64,000 nucleotides of DNA from Lonicera japonica (lineage: Eukaryota > Streptophyta > Magnoliopsida > Dipsacales > Caprifoliaceae), in assembly GCA_021464415.1 (NCBI GenBank), contig CM038466.1, positions 19,903,017 to 19,967,016 on the forward strand, read 5' to 3'. Below the pieces are notes generated by a model. The model worked only from the letters and a program-made list of their open reading frames with translations, searched no databases and was not told the DNA's origin. Each line of letters starts with the position of its first letter. Positions within the stretch are counted from its first letter, which is position 1. Below, in pieces: positions 54,801 through 64,000 of the stretch. Made by a program: the position numbers and the translations under genes.

Positions 54801-57800
54801 AGAGGACTATCAATTTGAGACGGAAGGAGTCATAAGGACATTACCTCTTTTGATGCACGAAAACCCTCTAGCTTATCACTTGCAGACACTTCGGTCAATT
54901 TATTGGTTTCCCTGCCATAATTTATCAATCATTAAAATACCAACAAAGTAACTAGACTGGGGTAGAGTAACAGTATCCACTCAAAACAGGGGGAGAATCC
55001 ACATAAATTCTGGTTTCAAACTCCGTTCAAGGAGTCATATACCTAAAATTGGAAGCACTGTACCCCCTCATTATGTCATGCAGACACCAAAGTCAATACA
55101 CAAATTAGGTCAAGTCTTGAGCAGTCAGATTCTATTAAGAAAATAACATACAAGTCCAACACAAAACAAAACTTAAGTTGCTTTAACCAATAAGACGCCT
55201 AATTGTCGTCACCTTGCCTTTTATTAGTCACTTATATTATCAACTATCTTTACAAGCTAAAAATGCTTAGACTAAGCCAACTAGTTCAAGATAGGCACGA
55301 TTACTGATAGAGATTAATCAAAAGGTGCTGAATGAAAAAGAACATGAAAAAATTTATGCAAAAGTTCAGATAACCCAATGGCATCAATGGCATTAGTCAA
55401 GGGATTTGATCTGATATTATTTCTGACCATCATAAATTATAATAACAAAAATGGATAATGAAATTATCATGACTTTAGAAAATTATTGTATTTGGGTTTA
55501 TCGAGAGTTCTGGTCTCATATGCGCTTGTCAGTTGACATCCCGATCTCAGTCCTCATCCTCCCTCTCTCTCTCTCTCCATATATATATAACACATTTCCG
55601 GGCCTACAAATGACAAAGAAAACTAGGATAATAGAAAGAAAAAATGAGGGGAAAAAACTTACGAGGGTTTCTTTTCCTTAATGCTCTCAGCCTCCATAAA
55701 GTAACCAGAAGCCCCATAGATTTCCTGCATCTGGAATTTGCAGAAATATAGGGATCAAGGGTTTGACCTAGAAAAAACAGGCTAACAACACTTTCTCTTC
55801 TTTTTTTTTTTTAAGAAACTCTAACCACTCAACAGTTCCTCTGTTGTATAGCGTGTATATTTACAAGGCCTAAAAAATTTGTACATAAAATCAACAAGTT
55901 TGTGCATCAGGATGAAGACAAACAAGGGGCTGCAGTTTTAAATAACACAGAAGTCAAATCAGAAGGAAAACTTGAATATAGCAGATACAAACACTAGATC
56001 TTAAATAATCCCTCTGCCTCAAATTGATAGTCTCCCACTTTAAATTTGGTAATTCTTAAGGAAACACTCATTTCAACCTAATCAATGGTCAAGGATATAA
56101 GTTACTTTCTATTCTGAGATTAGATACATTGATTATGTCCAAAATAGAAACGGGACTATCAATTTCAGATGTTCCGAAAAATGAAGTGGCACTATAAATT
56201 TGAGACAAAGGAGTATGTTTTCCAACTATATCATCACTGTGTCATCAAGATATCAATAGAGATTACTAATTTTCTATTAACAATTTAAGTTTTCAGCAAC
56301 CAATGCTTCTACCTGTAACACAATTGATTGTGTGTCACTGTGTAACATCATAAAACAGGCTGTGAAGATAAAGGTGCAGATATTTTTATTATTTAATGAT
56401 AGACGGGATATGGAATGAAAAAGAATCATTATAGATAGAGGCATTATACAAACATGCCAATATGCACCCGACGATCACTTAAACAGAGTCTACTGCGGAG
56501 CACGTATGACAAGTACAGATGTAAAAAAAGGATTAGAAGATACTGAGATAGATAAATAAAGAAATACAAAAATAAAACATTTAACTTCCACAAAAAACAA
56601 AATAATTCTCTTAAAAGTTTAGCACGCACCTGCTCATCCAGCCAGACAAGATATTGGACAACAGCTGCACCATCCCGAATGTGTGCATTTTTTAAGCCAT
56701 CCATCTCAACAGTGTTCTGAAAAATTATGGTAGTAGTTCACAACAAAGTAGTAACTTCATTGAGAAACATGGGTAGTATGCAAAATTCCTCAGCATATCT
56801 CATATCAAATAAATCTGGAGTTATTTTTTTTGCAGGGAATTTCAAGAACCAAATAGATAAACATGGACAAAGTCAGCAAAATGGAACCGCATTTAGTTAA
56901 ATTTATCTTTCTTTGAGTTGAACAGAAAACTGCATTAAATTTTAGGACCACATGCTTAGATTAACCTTTCAAAATGAAACCTGGCATGACAATCTGACAT
57001 GAAGTTTTTAGTTGACAGGTCAGTCCTTCATGGCAACGAACTATGTCATTTAATACTTGTTAACCATTAACACCCATTAAGAATAAAAATACACATTTGA
57101 GTGTGCTCGTACAATATTATATACATATATGTTTGTTAATAGGGCCAATTAGACCCATATGGAAGGCCAAAAATTCTATTATGAGTGCCACATTTATTTG
57201 TTAAAAGTTGTGCAAGATGATATGGAATACCTTGATAGCTTTTGCAAGGGCCAAAGGTGAAGACTGCAGAAGAACCTGATCGGGATTCAGTTTCGAATAC
57301 AAGGCAAAGCAGCATGAGCGAGGATCGATCCAAATAAAGTTGCAGCTACTCTCGTTTGCATTATGTGTACCATTTGCTATTACACCACTCTTGCTAGGGT
57401 TTGTATCCGTTCCATCATGTGAAGAGGAAGGAGTGAGCTGATCCGATGTAAGCAAGACAACATCTGAGCTTACTGCACCATAGTCCCGTACTTCAATCCC
57501 GTTTTCCTCCATATAGGTATTTACCTGCACATAATAAACATTTGTAACTTAATGTGTCAAATGTAAACTGACATAATACAATAGTATATAATAAGGCACT
57601 GACCGCAGGTGACAATTTCCTTTTGTCAACATAAAAGAAAGCTGAGGCTGATGTTACTATGGCAAATGCATGAACAACTGGACAATATGACACATCAGTC
57701 CCACGGACATTATACAACCAAGCAACCTGCACAGTAACAAGCATGCTGAAATATGTTGGGCATTGCCACAATCAGGATAACAAATATATAGAGGTTCTGT

Positions 57801-60800
57801 TTGGTTCGTTCTTTGGATTGTCTCGTAAATCCTAAATTCCAGTTCATTCAAGATTCCAACATTTGGTTGGAATATTGAAAATAAATCCAGGAAAGGAGAA
57901 TTCCTTTCATTCATTCCCATATTCAATAGGAAGAAAGCTAAGGGGATTCTTGGATCCATTTCTATTAATTTATTTTTGACAAAATCGCCCCAATTTTTAA
58001 CAAATAACTAAATATTTTTCCTCTTACTTATAATTAAGTAAAATATTAATAATATATCCTCAATCGTGACTAATTTTGATTGAATTATTTTTATATTTAA
58101 TAATATTGTAAAAGGGTAGCATGTGCGGGTACGGATAGATGAGGCGTAACCCGCGAAGGGAATTCGAGAGAGGGTTGAAGTGAGAACACAGGCACCCCAA
58201 GGAAAGAAGGAGAGAGCAGTACACCAAGCCACTTCTCTTTCCTAAGGCGGTTAGGTGACAACTCACCTAACGGACCCTGTGTTCAATCCTCCAAGCCACT
58301 TATCTTCAAATTCCCAAGAGGGGCGGTGTATGACTAAATACTACTCTACTTAGTACACCTCGAGATAGTTTGCCCCCGGACTGGTAGGCCCAGCGGTAAT
58401 ATATTTGCAAGTTATTGTCAGTGTAAGGATGGGAGATCTCCATTTTTAACTGAACACTGAAATGGAATCTCAAATGTAAGACCTTTCCTGGAATCTCAAA
58501 TGTCAATGCCTTTCCTAAAACTAGAACCAAACAAGCCTTAGAATGTTCATCAAGAAATGAGCTTCAAACCTCAGCAGAAAACAAGCCGTAAAAGGAGAAT
58601 TGGTTAAGCTTAAACTTACCTCGTCAAGTGTTGCTATTATCATACCACGAGCTTTTTCCTGTTTGAATTTCTCTCTCAAATCCTTCAACTTGTCTGCAAC
58701 AGAACGACCAGCGAACTCTAGTGGATGTACAATGACAGGATTTGTTTTCCCTGGTGGCTGGTTTTTCCAAACTTGATCTACCAAGTTTGTGGATGTTGGG
58801 ACCAATTTCTGTTGTTTCTTTGTAAAAGCAGACTCCCATTTCTGAGCAGTTTCTACTGACACACACCAAGGATCGACGCCTACAGCTGCATCTTTTGGCA
58901 GATTCTAACAAAGAAATGACATGAGGCTCATTTAGTATGGCCAATAACTCATATTTAACCAAATTCCAATACAAATTTCAAGAAGACGGTTCCAGTAGTC
59001 CTCTCAGTTGATCAACTGGATGACCTTCTTAGAAATGGTTGTTCGTGTTTAGACACATAATGTCAGTAGTGAGGTGAACATCAACACAGATATCGGTTAA
59101 GCACTTGAGCTTTTGGTAACAGAATGCAGTTTACAAAGAACCCTAGATAAGTTGTACTATAAAAACACATCAATTTTGCTCAAATAACAAGAAAACAATA
59201 AAGATAACAATTAACTCATCGAAGTGACACATATCAATTAATTCAATAAAAAATTGCTAGCTCCGAGAATCCACCTATATTTGAAGGGGCATTGGTACTA
59301 TGTAGAAAAACAGTACATTTATCTATCTGGAGTGAGCTTCCAAATTATATTTTCTTTGATATTTCCAATATGTAGACCTGATACTGCATGGTTAACCACA
59401 GGATAGACCCATAGACAGACATTAACCTAAATAATAATCTATTATGCATTCCACAAATGACTCACATCTGCAATCCATGTATCTACAGCTGGGTCTTCTC
59501 CACTACGCATGAGTTTCCATTGTTCACTTAGCTCCTGTGTCGCTTGCAGGAAATACCGCCCATCAGTCCACAAGAATGCTTCATTCTTTGTTATAAGTGC
59601 CAACCCTAAATAATGTGAATTACAATAGATCAATTCACAGAAACAGAGCACTTTTGAAAATTAAGATATTTTTATGACCACATCAACAGAGGACCTCACC
59701 AACATTATAAAAATCAAACCTAGTGGAAGTCAATCATTTTGATCAGATGGAGATGCAAACTCAGTAGTCAGTGCCAACGTAATAAACAATTACACCCAAA
59801 GGCATGACAATCATATCACAAAATGATAAAACCAATACCATATTGTTGCACATTATAGCTCCTTAGTCCTTATAGTTATTTTATGATCCTTGATTACTTG
59901 ATACCTGATTGCTGAGCATAACCAATACTGGATTGAATATTGATTTTATGCATTTGGTAGCCTGCTAATTGACAAACATGAGTTTGAACTTCTCTGAGAA
60001 AAAGATATGTAAGACTAAATTACAATTTAAGCAAGACTTAAGAACCATTACTCTAGCTTTCGAAAGAGAAAACTTATTCACTGTTTGATTAGAATCGAGA
60101 TTAAGGTAGCATTTGTTTTTACCTCTTAAGGCTGAATGGAAGTCTATTTAGCATTAAGAGGTAGAAATTATGTTTGTTTTCTCACCCCTTAATGCTGAAT
60201 TGGATTAAAATTCAGAATTAAAGCTAGGTGTTGCGCTGAATGCAAATTAGTCTTTTTTATTCATTGGGTATGGCTGTATATAATACTGAGACTTCAACAT
60301 TCACTGATCAACATTCCAAGGCTAAACATACTACCCCTAAACTAAAAACACTACCTTATTATTTGTTTGGTTCGAGTTTTGGTTTGTTCCCAGAATCCTA
60401 AATTGATAAATTCAGGATTGGAGTCTCAAACAAACATAATACCTCTAAACCAAAAATACTACTGTTAGAGGTTGAATCATAAGTTGATGAGCCACAAACT
60501 TTTCATGTGAAATTACCATCTCGGATTCCAGGAACAAACGAAAACTTGAAGCAAACTAGCACTTAACGTCACCAACCAGCCCAACAATCAGTAGATGATA
60601 TACTTTCAGACAAATTATAAGTTAGATAAAAACTAACCAGCACTTCCCGTGAATCCGGAAATGAATTGGCGCCTTTGGTCCCGCTCAGATACGTACTCGC
60701 TCTAAGAAGACATCATCAACCAAGTTCAAAAATTACGAAATCGATCAGTAGATCACGAACAGAGACACTTGGAAGTTGAAATACAATAAATTCAATACAA

Positions 60801-60986
60801 TATGGATTATAAGTAGAATCCAAGGGCTTAAGCAATCATCATTGAAATATTAAATCTCGTAGAATTAAATTCACTGACGAGAAAATTATATACCTGATGA
60901 TAATCTTCGGAAGGTACAACTAAGGCATCGAGAGGTGGAGAGTGAGAAGCCATTAAAGACCTTAAAGCAGCTAGATTATCCGCCAT
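51871..60986 (-). CDS. APP1: Xaa-Pro aminopeptidase P (M24B), 16 exons
   Basis: It removes an N-terminal residue that precedes proline, using two metal ions. No signal peptide is seen, so it is probably cytosolic. Exons in transcript order: 60894-60986, 60638-60701, 59466-59605, 58620-58904, 57604-57726, 57231-57524, 56630-56716, 55663-55730, 54845-54911, 54280-54414, 54070-54150, 53737-53791, 53536-53640, 53255-53326, 53007-53131, 51871-52032. All introns are GT-AG and all phases fit, giving 651 residues (Arabidopsis APP1 is about 645). Two creatinase-like N-terminal domains (about 1-330) precede the catalytic domain. Metal ligands: Asp448 (FDSGAQ), Asp459 (TTDITR), His522 (HGTGHGIG), Glu557 (DEPGYYEDG) and Glu571 (GIRLENV); their spacing agrees with human XPNPEP1 except for one inserted residue between His522 and Glu557. 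The start has a good context (A at -3, G at +4). Its introns carry SINEs and MITEs. Confidence 0.97.
52417..52570 (-). mobile_element. SINE in intron 15 of the aminopeptidase gene
   Basis: On the minus strand, GTGTAGCTTAGTAGTAAGGC (A-box) is followed by CCCGGGTTCGAATCCTACAT (B-box), and the 3' end is an A-rich tail. The 17-bp duplication TAGGGTATAATTGATGT (52400-52416 and 52571-52587) has one mismatch. It is inserted in the same orientation as the gene. Confidence 0.93.
53380..53484 (-). mobile_element. SINE in intron 13 of the aminopeptidase gene
   Basis: On the minus strand, CCACTTGGGCTAGCCTAGTG (A-box) and GAGTTCGAATCCCCCCCTCC (B-box) are followed by an A-rich tail (about 53380-53392). 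The flanks TTAGAACAAATTT and TCAAAAGAAATTT are a possible drifted target duplication. It has the same orientation as the gene and lies about 50 bp from exons 13 and 14 on either side. Confidence 0.8.
54619..54832. mobile_element. Stowaway-like element in intron 9
   Basis: The right end CAATTTGAGACGGAAGGAGT is a standard Stowaway terminus when reversed. The left end GCTCCCCCGCTCCTTGAATA is a poor match and no TA lies beside it, so the left border is uncertain. Confidence 0.4.
56008..56213. mobile_element. Stowaway MITE in intron 7
   Basis: 206 bp. The left end ATCCCTCTGCCTCAAATTGA and the reversed right end CTCCTTTGTCTCAAATTTAT are inverted. TA flanks both sides (56006-56007 and 56214-56215), as expected for Tc1/mariner Stowaway elements. 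Confidence 0.82.
57793..58537. mobile_element. Candidate DNA transposon remnant in intron 4
   Basis: The left end GGTTCTGTTTGGTTCG and the reversed right end GGCTTGTTTGGTTCTAG are similar. Inside, GGAATCTCAAATGT is duplicated near 58463 and 58491. It fills most of the 893-bp intron. No clean target duplication was found. Confidence 0.4.
60361..60558. mobile_element. MITE in intron 2
   Basis: Inverted ends of about 35 bp: TTGTTTGGTTCGAGTTTTGG then TTTGTTCC, against TAGTTTGCTTCAAGTTTTCG then TTTGTTCC reversed from the right. Both run on to a GGAATCC/AGAATCC block. The target duplication is unclear. Confidence 0.6.
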
Positions 60987-60990
60987 CGTT

Positions 60991-61011
60991 TCTCTCTCTC
61001 TCTCTCTCTCT
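60991..61011 (-). repeat. GA microsatellite in the aminopeptidase 5' leader
   Basis: A TCTCTC run on the + strand reads as GA repeats in the transcript, ending a few bases before the start codon. Confidence 0.85.
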
Positions 61012-61087
61012 GAGTTTCCCTGCTTACTGCGTTGCTTCTCTGTAACTACAAACTAAAAAGTGATCCCGTGTTTCTGATATTTCATGA

Positions 61088-61104
61088 ATATATATATATA
61101 TATA
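61088..61104 (-). promoter_or_regulatory. TATA region of the aminopeptidase gene
   Basis: An AT alternation (CTATATATATATATATAT on the minus strand) about 100 bp before the start codon is the best TATA candidate. It could also be a plain microsatellite. Confidence 0.45.
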
Positions 61105-61202
61105 GATAAAGAGAGGGAGTGAGCGAGGTAGCGAACCTGATACTGTACGTCTAACGATACTACCTTTTTGGGATAGGAGCTATCTAAAGCTTTTTATTCC
61201 TA

Positions 61203-61473
61203 GCTCCGTCTCAATTTAATTGTGTAATTTTAAAAAATTAAAACTTAACATAATAATTATTTTAAGAAAAAATATTTATTTTTAAAAATAATTTTTACTT
61301 TTTTTCTAATATAAAAAGGTGATAGGATCCACAATAAAAAAAGTGATAATAACGGTAATATTAAAAATAATAAAAAGTGCTCTAATTAAAGACTTGCTAA
61401 ATATAAAAAGTGAACAATTATTTTGAAACATCCAAAAATAAAATAGTGAACAATTAAATTGGGACAGAGATAG
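61203..61473. mobile_element. Stowaway MITE upstream of the aminopeptidase gene
   Basis: 271 bp. The left end GCTCCGTCTCAATTTAATTG and the reversed right end CTATCTCTGTCCCAATTTAATTG are inverted. TA flanks lie at 61201-61202 and 61474-61475. It lies about 100 bp beyond the TATA region, so it may form part of the distal promoter. Confidence 0.82.
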
Positions 61474-61475
61474 TA

Positions 61476-64000
61476 CTAAATGTGAAAATATCTAAATGAT
61501 CATAAGCTTTCAACATAAAGTCTAGGATTCTTAAATCCACCTTGATAATTTGTTATCTCACTTTATTAAAATTAAAGTTAAGTTAATCTTGATCTAAAAA
61601 AAGGCATAAAATTCTTTTTTCTCACCCTCTTTTTTATATTTTGAAAAAATTATTACTAATTTATCTTTTTACTTATTTAATTTTTTAAAAATTAAAATTT
61701 TTATTATTTCTAACAAACAAGTATATACTATTTTCATTTCATTATTTCTCATACTTTTATATAGAATGCTAGATTTTTATTTTCACTTACGTCAGTACAA
61801 TAACATTTTTAATAATGTCTTTTTTAATTTATTTAATCTTTTTATTTGTACATACATGCATAACTTAATAAAACTCATGTTAAATTATTCAATGTTAAAG
61901 TTAAAAAAATATAGTGTTAACATGTGCCAAATGTGTCATAAATAAATAAATAAATAAAATATGTATTGTATGTTGTGATTTTATTGCGTCAATATTTAAA
62001 TTCTTAAAATCACTCATACAAAAATATTGAAAAATGAAATAGTTTAGTGAGAAAATATATATCCTTTTAATATTTTTGCAAGGAAGTTGTTTTCTTGAGT
62101 CTCAAAAAATTTAGATATCATAGAAATCGAAAGTAGTAAAATATTTTAATAAATAATTTATTTTTAAGAAAATTATTTTATTTTTTCAATTCATTTTTTT
62201 CTTTTTCGCGAAAGATAATATTTTTTAAAAAGAAAGAATAATGTGATTTTAAGTCGTTATAATGAAAACTTTGTAATAAATTTACATGTAGATCTCCCTA
62301 TGTTATAGTTTTCATTCTCTATGTTTATAACAACATAACTAAAGTTTTACAAGTGCTACTATCTCCTATATGACTTTCCGTTGAATTAATTTTCATACAC
62401 TAAATTATTACATAGTTAAACTGAGTGTTAAATTAATTCATGCATACAACAACTATACCAATAAAACTTTTAAGTTTTAAGGTATTTAGAAAACTCTTTT
62501 TTCCGAGACTCATTTATTATTAATGGTACGCATTGTTTTAGCTTAATATATATTGATTTATTTTTATGTGCTTTGATGTTAGTTCAATTATTAGAGTATG
62601 AATCAGTTTAATCAGGGTTTCTACGGAATCAAATTTACCTATTGTTGTTGAGTGTTGCAGTGGTCTTTTAATGTTCTTGGTGTAATGAATTAGATTTTAT
62701 ATTTACTTATTTCACAAAAATAAAATAAATAGACAAATTTAAAATATGAATAATAATCATTTGGGAACAATAAATAGTATAGATTATATAAAATATAATT
62801 GCTAAAAATGTATTTATCACAATTATTATTTTATATGGTTTTCATAAGTCTATGACTTATATGTGATTTTTAATGAAATTTATTAAGAATGATGTAAATA
62901 TTCTTTATTATGTATTATTTTAATGCAAAAGATAATATTATTTAATATTTTTTCTTTTAACAACTAAACTTTATCGTCCCTACATTATTTCAATAAATTC
63001 ATCCACTACTAGGGTGAATTGCAAGTTTTTTCAAAAAATTAATAGGGTGAGAAGAAAATATTTTCACACTAAAAGGAGAAGACGGATTTTGTAAGTGCAT
63101 TTAAAAATATCCTAAAGTTTTGAAACTCGATTTTGTGTTAATTAAAATTTTAAAATATTCAAATTGAATATCAATAACCCTTTCGTCCAAAGAATTCATT
63201 AAATCGAATAAATTGTAGAGTTTTTGGTCACTTAGTTAAATTAATTTGAAAAAGAAAGAGGAAAATAGAAGAAAGATATTTAAAAATTGAGTAATAGTGT
63301 TCAAATTTTTTTATTATACTTGAAAGTCTAACGTAGAGCTTTTGGACCATTTTGATTTTGATATTCTTTTTTCTTATTTGGATTCAATGTGATAAAAATT
63401 CTAAACTTAAAAAAACCCAAATAAAAAATATTATAAATTAATTTATGTCTACATCTATAAATGTAGAGATAAAAATGAGAAAGAAAAAGGCCAAGAAGGT
63501 GGGGATGGTGTGTGGCCATTCCCCCCTCCCCCTTTCTCTTGTTACTTACATCCGATTTTTATTTACAATTAACTTGGTTAAATGACCCAAAAGCTTTTTA
63601 ACCTGTTTGATTAAACTGACGATTTGGACAAAAATATTGTTGGTGTTCAATTTAAATAGTTTCAGGGCTCAAGTGATACAAAATTAAGTTTAGAGATTTA
63701 ATTAAAAATTAAGACATAATTTAAAGACTTTTAGTGTCATTTACTCAAAAAAATTCTATGGTAGTTTACCCAACTTTATTTTTCATTATCAATTAACATA
63801 TAAAATTCCATTCCTTTTACTGAAAATCATTATGCAAATGAAACTGAACCTTAATCTCCCAAGTTTGGATATGAGCTTTACTCCAATGGCCAGTCATCAG
63901 TACACTATGTCCCCTCCCTCCTTTCCCAAGAATCACCCGGATTTATCATACTAGCATTTTGCCCTTTAGTTTAGCCCGCTTGCTTTCCCAAATTACTGTA
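61476..64000. other. AT-rich intergenic DNA
   Basis: No gene, RNA or bounded element is recognised to the end of the window. The 63-codon frame at 63328-63519 (minus) has no family resemblance. Confidence 0.4.

Overview
The window is nuclear DNA of a flowering plant, most likely a eudicot. It is very AT-rich, it has GT-AG introns in a gene with a plant-type product, it carries a plant family-1 glycosyltransferase, and it is packed with plant transposable elements (Copia, Gypsy and Sirevirus-type LTR elements, tRNA-derived SINEs, Stowaway and Tourist/Harbinger MITEs). I found no rRNA, tRNA or CRISPR array and nothing bacterial or organellar. The species cannot be fixed from the sequence alone.

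Only two host genes are supported. The first is an intronless UDP-glycosyltransferase of the UGT72 type (21971-23428, minus), 485 residues, with a complete PSPG box. The second is a 16-exon gene for a cytosolic-type Xaa-Pro aminopeptidase P (51871-60986, minus). Its exons join in frame to 651 residues and keep all five metal ligands of the M24B family. They are about 28 kb apart and show no functional link.

Layout. 1-3620: decayed Sirevirus-like Copia remnant (minus), with reverse transcriptase/RNase H and, downstream of it, an env-like third ORF remnant. 3621-10446: AT-rich DNA with a MULE-type MITE and tandem arrays. 10452-18887: old Copia element (minus) with both LTRs and a perfect 5-bp target duplication; it landed inside a MITE and itself holds a Gypsy-type solo LTR. 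18923-24870: UGT gene flanked by a SINE and a hAT-type MITE. 27060-28620: possible pararetrovirus-like relic (protease motif, GTGAACAGT array, TATA and AATAAA motifs). 28960-32197: truncated Gypsy chromovirus-like element (minus). 32896-34457: Sirevirus-type solo LTR. 35208-36705: inverted duplication of an unrecognised coding fragment. 37619-40672: nested MITE cluster. 42077-47449: MITE, SINE and a young, internally deleted Copia element. 48424-51283: MULE-like and hAT-like elements. 51871-60986: aminopeptidase gene with SINEs and MITEs in its introns. 61203-64000: a Stowaway MITE, then AT-rich DNA.

The main biology is layered transposition. At least five insertions can be placed in relative order because their target duplications and interrupted hosts are visible. 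The least explained signals are the palindrome array inside the 39799-40474 element, the GTGAACAGT array with its promoter-like context, and the 35208-36705 inverted duplication.
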